From contig NZ_KB907943.1 in the NCBI RefSeq assembly GCF_000382285.1, forward strand, positions 1 through 51,575: DNA of 51,575 bases. The letters run 5' to 3'. A program made the position numbers and the translations under genes. Within the stretch, counting starts at the first letter, position 1. Every line of letters begins with the position of its first letter. This stretch comes from Solimonas variicoloris DSM 15731 (GTDB lineage: Bacteria > Pseudomonadota > Gammaproteobacteria > Nevskiales > Nevskiaceae). The notes under the pieces are model-generated. The model had not been told where the DNA came from. It searched no databases and saw nothing but the letters and a program-made list of their open reading frames with translations. Shown in pieces: positions 38,047 through 46,685 of the stretch.

Positions 38047-39513
38047 TCATGCCCAGAACGGCAGATAGGCCCGGAGCTTGTCGCCGACCTCTGGGTCGAC
38101 CAGCCGAATCTTGCCCGCGTCCAAGGCCTCACGAATCAACCGTGACGCCGCAGCCTTGTTCCTTTCTTCGATCCCGAAGCGCTCGCGTACCGATCCATTG
38201 GTCATCGGCTGCCGCATCTCGTGGCGCAGGCAGGCGTGCAGATAGCAGGCGCGAACACGGTCCGCCTTGCTCATCTCCGTCAGGGATTTGTGTGCGAACA
38301 GCACGGTTCGCGTGAACCCTGGCGGAGCTTCAAACAGGGGAGCGGGCAACTGGTAAAACTCCACCTCGAAGACCACCTTGTCGATGCCGCTGCCGCGCTC
38401 CTCGCAAATCCGGAAGCGGCGCATCAGCGAGGCCAGGGCCTCGTTGCGGGACTTGGGCGGCGTATCCACGAAGCGCTGCGTATCCACCAGCGGCTCGCCG
38501 GGGTTGGTGATCTCGATGCGGTCCTCGAAGATTTCGATCATCGGTCCCGCGCCGGTCACGAAGAAGTCCTGATGGATCAGCGCATTCGCCACCAGCTCGC
38601 GAACCGCCAGCTCGGGGAACATCGGCACCGTACGACGTAGAGCTTGGCCGATGATCTCGTTCGATGGCAGCAGGCCGTTGATGTAGCCGATCAGTCCCTC
38701 AAAGCCGCTGGCGTAGCCCTTGCCGCCCACCTGTTCCTTCAGCGTCTCGACCCGACTCTTGCCCCGATACTGAATCACGCGTGCCGCCTTGCGGCGCAGG
38801 CCAGGAAAGTCCTCCAGCCGCTTCGCGAACAGCACAGCACCGAGATTGGTAACGCACCAGCCGCCCGCCTCGCAGGTCTCTATCAAACCATCGTCTGACA
38901 GGGCCTCAATGATGGCGTCCCGGTTCGCTGGCAAAGGCCGTTCGAGTAGATCGAAGTAAGCCGGGTAATCCAATAGCCGCAACACCTCTTCGGCCTGAAC
39001 CCGCTCCATCGCCGTGCCGCGCTCGAACGGTGTTTGGTCGAACACCCGCCACAACTCACGCTCGCGATCCGGCGCGTCTTTGAGCGGCTTCTTCACCGCC
39101 CCAATGCGGATGAACGCCTCGTTTTGAAAGCGCAGCGGATGCCGGAATGCCGCGCCGATCTCCAGTAATACGACCGGCTGACCGTCCAGAGTTAGTTCAT
39201 GGAAGCGGAAGTGAATTTTCGGCACGAGCATCCGCAGCAACCAGGTTTCCAGCGGCTCGTTGCTCTTCTTCGCGGCAGAGGGCGAGAAGCGCGTGCCAAC
39301 CACGCGATGCGTGCCGTCTTCGATACCCCAGATCAGATACGCGAACGCCTTACCGCTGTATGCCGCCGCGTTGGCCAGTGCCGACAGGTACTCTCCGATC
39401 TCCTGCGGGTCCGAGTTGTTGCCTTTGAACTCAAGCCACTCCGTCTCGCGCGGCAGCTTGCACAGCTCCCGCACCAGGCCAGCAAGGTATTCCGGAGTAC
39501 GATCGGACGTCAT
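38047..39513 (-). CDS. Schlafen AlbA_2 domain ATP-binding protein in Type I RM operon
   Basis: The 488-residue protein has an N-terminal AlbA_2/Schlafen domain (ETEWLEFKGNNSDPQEIGEYLSALANAAAYSGKAFAYLIWGIEDGTHRVVG), then a C-terminal HATPase_c_4-like ATP site (ANALIHQDF, IEIFEDRIEITNPGEPL, EERGSGIDKV) and a winged HTH near 430-488. Such proteins are thought to bind nucleic acid in an ATP-dependent way. Its start overlaps the end of hsdS by 4 bp and it sits between hsdS and hsdR, so it is an integral cistron of the operon. Not needed for classical Type I RM. Confidence 0.88.
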   Translation of the reverse strand: MTSDRTPEYLAGLVRELCKLPRETEWLEFKGNNSDPQEIGEYLSALANAAAYSGKAFAYLIWGIEDGTHRVVGTRFSPSAAKKSNEPLETWLLRMLVPKIHFRFHELTLDGQPVVLLEIGAAFRHPLRFQNEAFIRIGAVKKPLKDAPDRERELWRVFDQTPFERGTAMERVQAEEVLRLLDYPAYFDLLERPLPANRDAIIEALSDDGLIETCEAGGWCVTNLGAVLFAKRLEDFPGLRRKAARVIQYRGKSRVETLKEQVGGKGYASGFEGLIGYINGLLPSNEIIGQALRRTVPMFPELAVRELVANALIHQDFFVTGAGPMIEIFEDRIEITNPGEPLVDTQRFVDTPPKSRNEALASLMRRFRICEERGSGIDKVVFEVEFYQLPAPLFEAPPGFTRTVLFAHKSLTEMSKADRVRACYLHACLRHEMRQPMTNGSVRERFGIEERNKAAASRLIREALDAGKIRLVDPEVGDKLRAYLPFWA

Positions 39514-40916
39514 ACAGCAGCGTCCTCGGCTTCAGCGTCGAGTTCGTCCACGATCTCGGCCTCGTCTTCGACGGCTTCAGGGGCTACTTCAGCGGGCAGC
39601 TGCGCCGCTGCATCGCGCACGTCCAGCTTGCCGGTGACGATATCGGCGACGAGGCGGGTCCGATATTCGCGAAGGAGTTCGATTTCGCGTTCGAGGCGGG
39701 AGATGGTCACATCAATCGGCCGCGACTCAGTTTCTACGAAGGAGACGATGCGTTCCTGCTCGTCGACCGGACACCAGAGCAACGGAAGCCCTGTAACTTG
39801 CCCTAGTCGAAGGTGCCCTACCGTGCTTCCGTTCACCTCGATTTCGATATAGCGCCGAACGATAGGTCCATAAATGCTGTGCAACAGGAAGTTCGCATTC
39901 AGCGCCGCCGTGTCGGGCCGAAAATACATCATCCGTTGACCCATGCACAGGTTGCCCAGATTAGGCACAAGGCAGGCCTCTCCTACTGGTGCCTCACGGG
40001 TAAAGAAAACATCTCCCTGTCTAGGCGCACCGCGCTGCGTCCAGATCGCGTAGTTGCTGCGATCTGTTGGAAAGGAGCCCTTCGGATTAAATCGACCATT
40101 CCGAATGTTTGTTGTGCGTACGACTGTGTAATCCCCTCCGTCCACCAACTCAGGAGTTCTGTTCTTGCAGTCGATGATCGCTTTGCAAAGTTGCTTGGCG
40201 CGCCTAACTTCCCAATGATGCGGAATATCCCCGAGCCACGGAATGCCGGAGGGCTTGAGGGGAACATCGGGATCGAGGCCGCGGGTCACAACGCGATGGA
40301 TGATCGCTTGCTTCTGCTCGTTCAGCAGCGCAATCACCTTGCGCTTGGCCCGAATCGCCCGATCCAGCCGCCCGTTCGCCCAGTCCAGAAATCGCACAAT
40401 CGCCGCCTGCTCCGCCTCCGGCGGCACCGCGACCGGCATCCGCTTGAAGTGTGAAAAATCGAGGTTCTGACGCAACCCAGAGCCGTAGCCATAGATCGCC
40501 TTGCTTGCATCCCAGACATTTAGGAATTGGAATCCGAACTCCGGCAGGACATCCGGCTTCACATGCAACGCGAGGTAAGCGGATGTGATGATCCCACGAT
40601 CACGAACTATCCCGACTCGAAGGCTGGTGTGATCGTTTTGCAGGTCTGTCGTGCGAAGTACAAGGTCGCCAGGATTGACGATCTGATACGTCTCGAATGA
40701 TTCCGGCACGAGCCCCCTCAGTTTCTCGGGCGGCTTGATGATGATTCGTCCGTAGCTCAGAGAGAGCACGGTTTTTTCTTTCATCCCCCGATTCAACTCA
40801 CGGTTCGGCTCATACGCCCCGAACGCCGGCCTTAGGTCCCAGTGCGCGGGAACCTGTCCCAACCACGGCAGCCCCGCGTCCTTGTAGTCAGAGTAGGGCT
40901 TGAGATCGCCAATCAC
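39510..40916 (-). CDS. hsdS: Type I restriction-modification specificity subunit HsdS
   Basis: The 468-residue protein has two target-recognition domains, each opened by a tryptophan-rich anchor: LPWLGQVPAHWDLRP near residue 16 and IPWLGDIPHHWEVRR near residue 228. Each is followed by a long helical spacer (AIVRFLDWANGRLDRAIRAKRKVIALLNEQKQAII; ERIVSFVETESRPIDVTISRLEREIELLREYRT). The two domains read the two halves of a bipartite site. Its 4-bp overlaps with both neighbours show strict coupling. The C-terminus is Glu/Ala-rich. Confidence 0.94.
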   Translation of the reverse strand: MIGDLKPYSDYKDAGLPWLGQVPAHWDLRPAFGAYEPNRELNRGMKEKTVLSLSYGRIIIKPPEKLRGLVPESFETYQIVNPGDLVLRTTDLQNDHTSLRVGIVRDRGIITSAYLALHVKPDVLPEFGFQFLNVWDASKAIYGYGSGLRQNLDFSHFKRMPVAVPPEAEQAAIVRFLDWANGRLDRAIRAKRKVIALLNEQKQAIIHRVVTRGLDPDVPLKPSGIPWLGDIPHHWEVRRAKQLCKAIIDCKNRTPELVDGGDYTVVRTTNIRNGRFNPKGSFPTDRSNYAIWTQRGAPRQGDVFFTREAPVGEACLVPNLGNLCMGQRMMYFRPDTAALNANFLLHSIYGPIVRRYIEIEVNGSTVGHLRLGQVTGLPLLWCPVDEQERIVSFVETESRPIDVTISRLEREIELLREYRTRLVADIVTGKLDVRDAAAQLPAEVAPEAVEDEAEIVDELDAEAEDAAV

Positions 40917-42037
40917 GCCGACACCTCTTTGGCGATGGCCCGCACAATTCTTGCGCGTGCTAGCGCTCGTTCAACGAGCAGCCTCTCTTCACCGGTTTGC
41001 GTCAGCCACTCCAGAAAGCGCTGAACGCCGTGGCGTGTGGTGGTCTCGTCACGGCAGTTGGTAACAAAAGCGAATTGCACCTTCTGCACCGGGTCAGCCG
41101 CGAAGATGCCGAAGGGTGCGGCAACCAGCGTCGCATCGGGGAATCCAAGCAGCTTGGCGGCCTGACTTTCGGTTGCTGTCTTGTGGCAGGCGATCAGATG
41201 TACCGGCCCACCACGCTTGCCGGTCAGAGCCGCGACCGACTGATGGTCCCGCAGGAAGGGCTGCCCGACCCGCTCGCGCGCCGCCGCGACGCTGAGCGCG
41301 GCTGGAATCGCATGAACCTCGACGAGCACGTCGTGCTTGTTGAGACGGACAAACAGACTGCCATCGCTCTCTGACGATCCTGTGCGGGCCGCGAGCGTGC
41401 CTCGCGCTGCGTGGATCATGGCCGTTTCACGGCTCGCAAAGTCCAGACGGGACCAATCTAGGGCCGCACCGCTATGGAACTTGCCTTTCGCCGCTTCGCG
41501 GACGCCTGCTTGTGTGAGGCTGATGACGGCATCGTGGAGTGCATCGTTCACGCGCGCCTTGAGATCATCAATCGTCTTGACTGGCGCGCCGCGGAACAGG
41601 CTCTGGGTTTGCACGTAGTCCTGAAACCGCTTGTTGCGTGCGCCTTCATCGCCGGTGCTCGGCGAATTTGGTCCTAGGTCAATGAGGCGGATCTTGGCAG
41701 GCGCGGTAGCTAGACCAGTCATCAGCTCCGTGTGGCAGATGCCAATCTCGCCGCCGGTCTGCGCCCAGCCCGCGTTGCCGTTGCTGAGCACCAGAAGGAT
41801 GTCGCAATCCTTCACTGCTTCGATGCAGGTGTCCCAGGAGTCCCACGTGCCGCCCCGCGGCGGCGCGTCCTCATTGATCCAGACTTCGAAAGTCGGCTTG
41901 CCGGCCACTTCCATCGCCTCGATTTCGCGCTTCAGCATCTTCCGGATGTCTGTGAGCGTGGTGGACTTCTGCCCTGCGGGAAACCAGTCGTTGCAACGAC
42001 TGGAGATCATCACGCGCAGCTTGCTCGAATTCGCCAT
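40913..42037 (-). CDS. DUF4062 (TIR-like) protein in Type I RM operon
   Basis: The 374-residue protein begins LRVMISSRCNDWF, then EVWINEDAPPRGGTWDSWDTCIEAVKDCDILLVLSNGNAGWAQTGGEIGICHTELMTGLA, the DUF4062 layout, a TIR/SEFIR-like fold. A Glu at 104 sits where TIR NADases have the catalytic Glu, but I cannot say it is an NADase. The C-terminal 230 residues include an alpha-helical and a Thr-rich part of unknown role. It sits between hsdM (2-bp gap) and hsdS (4-bp overlap). In other defence systems such domains act as infection-triggered effectors. Confidence 0.82.
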   Translation of the reverse strand: MANSSKLRVMISSRCNDWFPAGQKSTTLTDIRKMLKREIEAMEVAGKPTFEVWINEDAPPRGGTWDSWDTCIEAVKDCDILLVLSNGNAGWAQTGGEIGICHTELMTGLATAPAKIRLIDLGPNSPSTGDEGARNKRFQDYVQTQSLFRGAPVKTIDDLKARVNDALHDAVISLTQAGVREAAKGKFHSGAALDWSRLDFASRETAMIHAARGTLAARTGSSESDGSLFVRLNKHDVLVEVHAIPAALSVAAARERVGQPFLRDHQSVAALTGKRGGPVHLIACHKTATESQAAKLLGFPDATLVAAPFGIFAADPVQKVQFAFVTNCRDETTTRHGVQRFLEWLTQTGEERLLVERALARARIVRAIAKEVSA

Positions 42038-42039
42038 GT

Positions 42040-44337
42040 TCAGACTTCCAGCTGGAGCAAGCCGTCGAGCAAGCCTTCCGCTTCTTTCTCGATGGCGAGA
42101 ATGTCCGCACTGATCTCAGCGAGCGTGCGTAGCGGCTTGGGTTTGTAGAAGTGCCGCGTGAAACTGATCTCGTAGCCGATCTTGGTGGCGTCTTCGTTGA
42201 TCCAGGCGTCCGGCGTGTATGGCAGCACCTCGCGACGGATGAAGGCTTCGATGCCGCCTTCTGCCAGCAGCGGGACTTGCTCGGTGTCGCGCAGGTCGGA
42301 ATCTGGTTCGTATTCGACGACGGCGGGTTTCCCGTCTACCGTCTTCTCGTACAGGCCCCGCATCGGGTCGGCGGCGACCTTGCCGGGCTTGTGGATCTTG
42401 GCGATCACTGGCGGAGCGGATTCTTCGCGCCAGCTCACGGCCTTGAGGATCGCCTTGAGATCGGCGGCAGGGATCTTCTCATCGGCCTTCTTCAGAACGG
42501 CCGCGACGCGATCCCTGAAGATGTTGTGGTCATCGAACAGGTTCCCGCCCAGTTCGGTGCGTAGCAGCATCGCGATCTCGACCAGTCTTGCGTCGCGGGA
42601 CCAGGTCTTCGGGTCCAGCAGTTTCTTGCGCTTCTTCTCAGGCAGGCCCTTCTTCGCACTGCCGTCCTCGTCCTCGCCGTCGTCATCATCGGTGCCCCAT
42701 TCAGCCAGGCGCCTTTCCAGGGACGCTTCGATGGTCGAGAACTGCTTCGTCAGGGCGTCGCCAAACTCTTCGAAGAGCTGTGCACGGATGTCCTCGTCGC
42801 CAGAGGCGTAGCGCAGGGTTTCGATGGCCTGCAACGTGAGCTGGCTGTGTAGTCGGAGCGGCCGCTCCACCGTGACCTTCCAGTAGCCGAAGGCTTCATT
42901 CTGGAAGATCTTCGACTCTGGGGTTTCCTTGAAGGTGAGGAAGGTCTGCGTGATGCGCTCGATGTCTTCCGGGGATAGCTCGCAGTTCTTCTTGCCCAGA
43001 TTCTTGCGCAGAGGCTTGAACCACCCGCTTGCGTCGATCAGCTGGACCTTGCCGCGGCGGTGCTCGGGCTTGCGGTTGGTCAGTACCCAGATGTAAGTCG
43101 CGATACCGGTGTTGTAGAACAGATTTAGCGGCAGGGCGACGATGGCTTCCAGCCAGTCGTTCTCGATGATCCAGCGGCGGATGTTGCTCTCGCCCTGGCC
43201 GGCGTCGCCGGTGAACAGAGAGCTGCCGTTGTGGACCTCGGCGATGCGGCTGCCCAGGGCGGATTTACCGTTCATCTTAGCCGCCATGTTGGCGAGGAAG
43301 AGCATTTGCCCGTCACTCGACCGGGTCACCAGCGACAGCTGCTCATCGCCATGCGTCACCCGGAAGCGCGGGTCGCGCATATTGTCCTTGCCGCCCATTG
43401 CCTCCAGGTCTTTCTTCCAGCTCTTCCCGTAGGGCGGGTTGGCGAGCATGAAGTCGAATTCCTGGGCCGGGAAGGCGTCGTGCGCGAGGGTTGACCACTC
43501 CGCGCCGCCGACGATGTGCTCGGCGTTCTCGCCCTCGCCCTTGAGCAGCATGTCCGCCTTGCAGACGGCGTAGGTCTCCGGGTTGATTTCCTGGCCGTAG
43601 AGCAGACTACGCACTTGCTGGCCGTGTTTTGCCGCGATCCGGGTCAGCGTGTCCTCGGCCACCGTCAGCATGCCGCCGGTGCCGCAAGCGCAGTCGTACA
43701 GCATGTAGGTGCCGGACTTGATCTGCTCCTCGATCGGCAGGAACACGAGGTTGGCCATCAGGCGGACGGCGTCGCGCGGCGTCCAGTGCTCGCCGGCTTC
43801 CTCGTTGTTCTCTTCGTTGAACTTGCGGACCAGCTCCTCAAACACCGTGCCCATGGCGTGGTTATCGATGCCCGCCGGGGAGAAGTCGATCTCGGGATCC
43901 AGGAACTTGGCGATCAGCGTGCCGAGCGAGTCGGAGCGGGACAGGGTGGGCAGCTGATTCCTGAACTTGAAGTTCTCCAGGATGTCCTGGACGTTCTGCG
44001 AGAACCCGTTGAGGTAGTCCTCGAAATCCGCCAGCAACTGCTGCTGGCTGCCGCGGGATTTCAGGTCACGCAGGGTGAACTTGGAGGTGTTGTAGAACGC
44101 CTGCCCGGCGGCATCGCACAGCGCCGCGCGCTGCTCCGTGATGCCGGCTTCGTCGAGCATCTTCTTGGTGTCGAGCACGGCCGCCTTCGTGGGCTCAAGC
44201 ACCGCATCCATGCGACGGATGACGCACATCGGCAGGATGACGTCGGGGTACTTGCCGCGCTTGAACAGGTCCCGCAGGACATCGTCGGCGATGCCCCAGA
44301 TGAAGGAAACGATCTTGTTGTGGGTCGCCTGATCCAT
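42040..44337 (-). CDS. hsdM: Type I restriction-modification methyltransferase HsdM
   Basis: The 765-residue protein has an N-terminal helical domain and a SAM-dependent N6-adenine methylase core: the SAM loop DCACGTGG (about 215-222), catalytic NPPY (300-303), and a GQEINPETY block. The C-terminal third is longer than in the commonest HsdM. It methylates both strands of the target with HsdS. It is the first gene of the operon; the stop at 42040 is 2 bp from the DUF4062 start. Confidence 0.95.
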   Translation of the reverse strand: MDQATHNKIVSFIWGIADDVLRDLFKRGKYPDVILPMCVIRRMDAVLEPTKAAVLDTKKMLDEAGITEQRAALCDAAGQAFYNTSKFTLRDLKSRGSQQQLLADFEDYLNGFSQNVQDILENFKFRNQLPTLSRSDSLGTLIAKFLDPEIDFSPAGIDNHAMGTVFEELVRKFNEENNEEAGEHWTPRDAVRLMANLVFLPIEEQIKSGTYMLYDCACGTGGMLTVAEDTLTRIAAKHGQQVRSLLYGQEINPETYAVCKADMLLKGEGENAEHIVGGAEWSTLAHDAFPAQEFDFMLANPPYGKSWKKDLEAMGGKDNMRDPRFRVTHGDEQLSLVTRSSDGQMLFLANMAAKMNGKSALGSRIAEVHNGSSLFTGDAGQGESNIRRWIIENDWLEAIVALPLNLFYNTGIATYIWVLTNRKPEHRRGKVQLIDASGWFKPLRKNLGKKNCELSPEDIERITQTFLTFKETPESKIFQNEAFGYWKVTVERPLRLHSQLTLQAIETLRYASGDEDIRAQLFEEFGDALTKQFSTIEASLERRLAEWGTDDDDGEDEDGSAKKGLPEKKRKKLLDPKTWSRDARLVEIAMLLRTELGGNLFDDHNIFRDRVAAVLKKADEKIPAADLKAILKAVSWREESAPPVIAKIHKPGKVAADPMRGLYEKTVDGKPAVVEYEPDSDLRDTEQVPLLAEGGIEAFIRREVLPYTPDAWINEDATKIGYEISFTRHFYKPKPLRTLAEISADILAIEKEAEGLLDGLLQLEV

Positions 44338-44371
44338 GTATTCGTACTTGGATGATTTTCTTGATTTATTT

Positions 44372-44385
44372 GTAGCTTCAGCTAC
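44372..44385. promoter_or_regulatory. Inverted repeat in hsdM leader
   Basis: GTAGCT-TC-AGCTAC is a perfect 6-bp inverted repeat 35 bp before the hsdM start, in an AT-rich stretch suited to the operon promoter. Confidence 0.4.
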
Positions 44386-44400
44386 GAGATATCGGACGCT

Positions 44401-44811
44401 TTAGGGCGTCGGCGATGTGATGGATGTCCTGCAGACAGAGCGATTTACTTCTGCCGCAGATGCTCGAAGACGCGGATCAGCCGCTCCGAGGTGAGCGACG
44501 TGTCGACTTCGACGGGCAGTGCTTCTGTGCGCTTGGCGTCCGGCCCTATAGTTTTTTGCGATGAGATCCTTCATCGCACGGCTTTCAAGCGCAAGGTCGG
44601 CGTACATCCGCTTGAGCTGCGACAGCTCGGCTTCCAGCTCCTTGGTCCGCTTCAGATCGGAGGCTTCCATGCCGTCGTATTTCGACTTCCAGCTGTAGTA
44701 CATCGGCTCGCTGATCCCGGCTTTGCGGCAGATATCCTTCATCACCATGCCGGCGTCAGCCTGCATCAAGATCGTGATGATCTGGGTTTCGGTAAAATGC
44801 GACTGCTTCAT
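44401..44811 (-). pseudogene. Remnant IS3-family OrfA, frame-shifted and fused to foreign sequence
   Basis: The ATG at 44811 follows GGAGG. Its first 87 codons give a complete IS3-type OrfA (IS407/IS51-like): MKQSHFTETQIITILMQADA, an HTH, then a leucine-zipper helix KELEAELSQLKRMYADLALE, ending KDLIAKN. The A-run at 44558-44563 has six A where a seventh would give the expected ...AKKL-stop, so the frame runs on into unrelated sequence. OrfB is missing; only a trace (GPDAKRTEAL) follows in the other frame. The IS is thus inactive. Confidence 0.78.
44450..44553 (-). pseudogene. C-terminal gene scrap ending FEHLRQK
   Basis: In the OrfB-side frame, the sequence reads PVEVDTSLTSERLIRVFEHLRQK and stops. 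It is the tail of some other gene, joined to the IS remnant. It is not in frame with any start. It might be the last piece of a gene formerly upstream of hsdM. Confidence 0.35.
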
Positions 44812-44848
44812 GATGCCTCCTGGCAGCTACGATGCCAGAAAGCTCTGG

Positions 44849-45007
44849 TTACGAGTTGTCACTCAGGTGGGGAGGATTACGCTCTGTCTGGTGAGCCCAA
44901 TCCTCGGCATCACGCTTGAGTCGAAACGTCTTCACCGTGACAGGCCATCCGGTCTTTCGGATGACGGCCTTCCACTTCCGAGATTCCGTTTGAACGATGG
45001 CTGCCAT
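44849..45007 (-). pseudogene. Truncated phage-type integrase (N-terminal 52 codons)
   Basis: The ATG at 45007 reads MAAIVQTESRKWKAVIRKTG then WPVTVKTFRLKRDAEDWAHQTE, the SAM-like arm-binding N-terminus common in tyrosine integrases, then changes to unrelated RNPPHLSDNS and stops. The catalytic domain is gone; the junction coincides with the outer edge of the IS3-family remnant. It begins 73 bp from the right tRNA repeat and points into the island, exactly where that island's own integrase should be. It is too short to have been called as a long frame. Confidence 0.75.
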
Positions 45008-45079
45008 CGTGCGTGTCTAGATGCTGCTGTGCTCCGGAACTGTACCGAAACAGTACCGGGACGGGATTTTCTAGGTTAT

Positions 45080-45126
45080 TGGTGGGCCCAGCAGGACTCG
45101 AACCTGCAACCAAGAGATTATGAGTC
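45080..45126 (-). repeat. Right 47-bp direct repeat (att copy; tRNA 3' fragment)
   Basis: This is the second copy of the CAT tRNA 3' half (see 34823). It lies between the island's truncated integrase and the complete integrase of the next element at 45305. It differs from the left copy by A for G at one base. No 5' tRNA half is adjacent, so the complete tRNA must lie outside the window. Confidence 0.85.
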
Positions 45127-45304
45127 CTCTGTGCATCTGTCAGCAAGAGGGTCATTCCCCGCCAAATTCATCATAACTGCATGAATAAAAGCACTTTAAT
45201 TCCTGCCGTCAAATCTGAGAGCATCGGCAAGAACCCTTAAAATCCGTTACTTGCCGGAGCCATCACGGAGCCATAAGATCACATGGCCCCCATAGAGATG
45301 GCCC

Positions 45305-46669
45305 ATGAACACTGAAGCACGCCCCACCATCACCAGGGCTTTCCTTGAGAAGCTAGATACTGCCAGCGACCGGCAGGCAGATGCTATCTACAGGGACGCC
45401 AAGCAGAAGAACTTTGGCGTGCGGGTGTCGCCCGGTGCCATCAGCTTCTTTGTGCAGCGGAAGATGGGGGGCAGCACCTCCGTCAAGCGCACGCTGGGCA
45501 GCTACCCAGCCATGACAGTGGAGGAAGCCAGAAAGAAGGCCGCCGTGTGGCTCGGCTGGATGGCCGAAGGCATCGATCCCCTACTGCGCATCAAGCAGCA
45601 GCAGGCGGCCACCTTGGCAGCTCAGGAGAAGAGCCGGCGAACCTTTGGCAAGGTTTTCTTGGACTACGCTTCCATCAAGGCAAGCAGCAGCGCCGCCCTG
45701 ACCATCAGGGATCGGGAAAAGACAGCGCAGAAGCTCCAAGCCTTAAAGCTGTGGCACATGCCGTTCGATGAAATCAAGATCGAAACGGTTGAGCGTGACT
45801 TGGCACCTCAGTTTGAGAAACACCTAGCTACCGGCTGGCGCATCTATCGCTATAGCAGGGCTGCATATGCGTTCGAGGCCGAGAAGCTGCAAATTTCAGG
45901 CAATCCATTCTCTCTGTGGCGCAAATGGAAAAGACCCCAGCTAGTTCAGCGTCGAGAAGAAATCCTGCCAACAGGTGAAGCGGCAGGCCAAGCATGGCTC
46001 AAGGCACTGATGAAGCTTCGAGATGATCCAAGGTTCTCGGTCAGTGTGACCGCTGACTACCTGCTGTGCCTGCTGCTGTGGGGTGGCAGAAAGACAGAAA
46101 CGCAGAAGCTCACGACCAGTGATATCGACTTCAAGAACGCCGTGGCCGTGTTTCGGGGAAGGAACACCAAAAACAAGCGAGACCACTTTTTCCCTCTGAC
46201 CCCTTGGGCCGTAGAAATTGTGAAGGCTCGCATTGAAAAAAATGGAGACAGAGAGGGTGATTGGGTGTTCGCATCACGTGTAGCAGGCAAGTCCCTTGTA
46301 GACGTCAGGAATGTGCTGGGAATGCTTGCCAAGGAAAGCGGCCTCACCATTCGCCCCCATGACTTGAGAAGAACATTTGCCTCTGAACTGGTGGGAGATA
46401 CAGGGAGCAATCTGTTCCTCGTGAAGTCGGCAATGAACCATGCAGGCATCAATCAAGACGTAACGGTCGGATACTTCGCCATCAAGGCCAAGGTTGATGC
46501 ACTGAGGCCGGCATATGAAGTCCGAGAAGCACGGCTAAAGCGCTTGTCCGGCCAATCTGACCCAGAAGTAGCTGAACCAGATAAATTACTTTCAGATGTG
46601 CAGGCGGCAGCAAATAACCCCCTTCTCAAAGAGAAGCTGTTGGCACTTTTGCAGGGTTCATCCACTTAG
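45305..46669 (+). CDS. Tyrosine-type site-specific integrase
   Basis: The 454-residue protein has an N-terminal arm-binding domain of the DUF4102 type (YRDAKQKNFGVRVSPGAISFFVQRKMGG), then a core-binding domain, then the catalytic domain with Arg262 (GGRKTETQKL), His352-x-x-Arg355 (PHDLRRT), His379 (MNHAG) and Tyr390 (VTVGYF). All five catalytic residues are present, so it should be active. It integrates the mobile element to its right at the 3' end of a tRNA gene; the att repeat lies 179 bp upstream. It probably made the right-hand of the two tandem insertions. Confidence 0.93.
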   Translation: MNTEARPTITRAFLEKLDTASDRQADAIYRDAKQKNFGVRVSPGAISFFVQRKMGGSTSVKRTLGSYPAMTVEEARKKAAVWLGWMAEGIDPLLRIKQQQAATLAAQEKSRRTFGKVFLDYASIKASSSAALTIRDREKTAQKLQALKLWHMPFDEIKIETVERDLAPQFEKHLATGWRIYRYSRAAYAFEAEKLQISGNPFSLWRKWKRPQLVQRREEILPTGEAAGQAWLKALMKLRDDPRFSVSVTADYLLCLLLWGGRKTETQKLTTSDIDFKNAVAVFRGRNTKNKRDHFFPLTPWAVEIVKARIEKNGDREGDWVFASRVAGKSLVDVRNVLGMLAKESGLTIRPHDLRRTFASELVGDTGSNLFLVKSAMNHAGINQDVTVGYFAIKAKVDALRPAYEVREARLKRLSGQSDPEVAEPDKLLSDVQAAANNPLLKEKLLALLQGSST

Positions 46670-46685
46670 AAAAATCAGGGCGACC

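Noticed and set aside
44910-45155. An 81-codon frame spanning the right tRNA repeat
   Set aside because: It crosses the tRNA fragment and is out of frame with the truncated integrase, which has real motifs.
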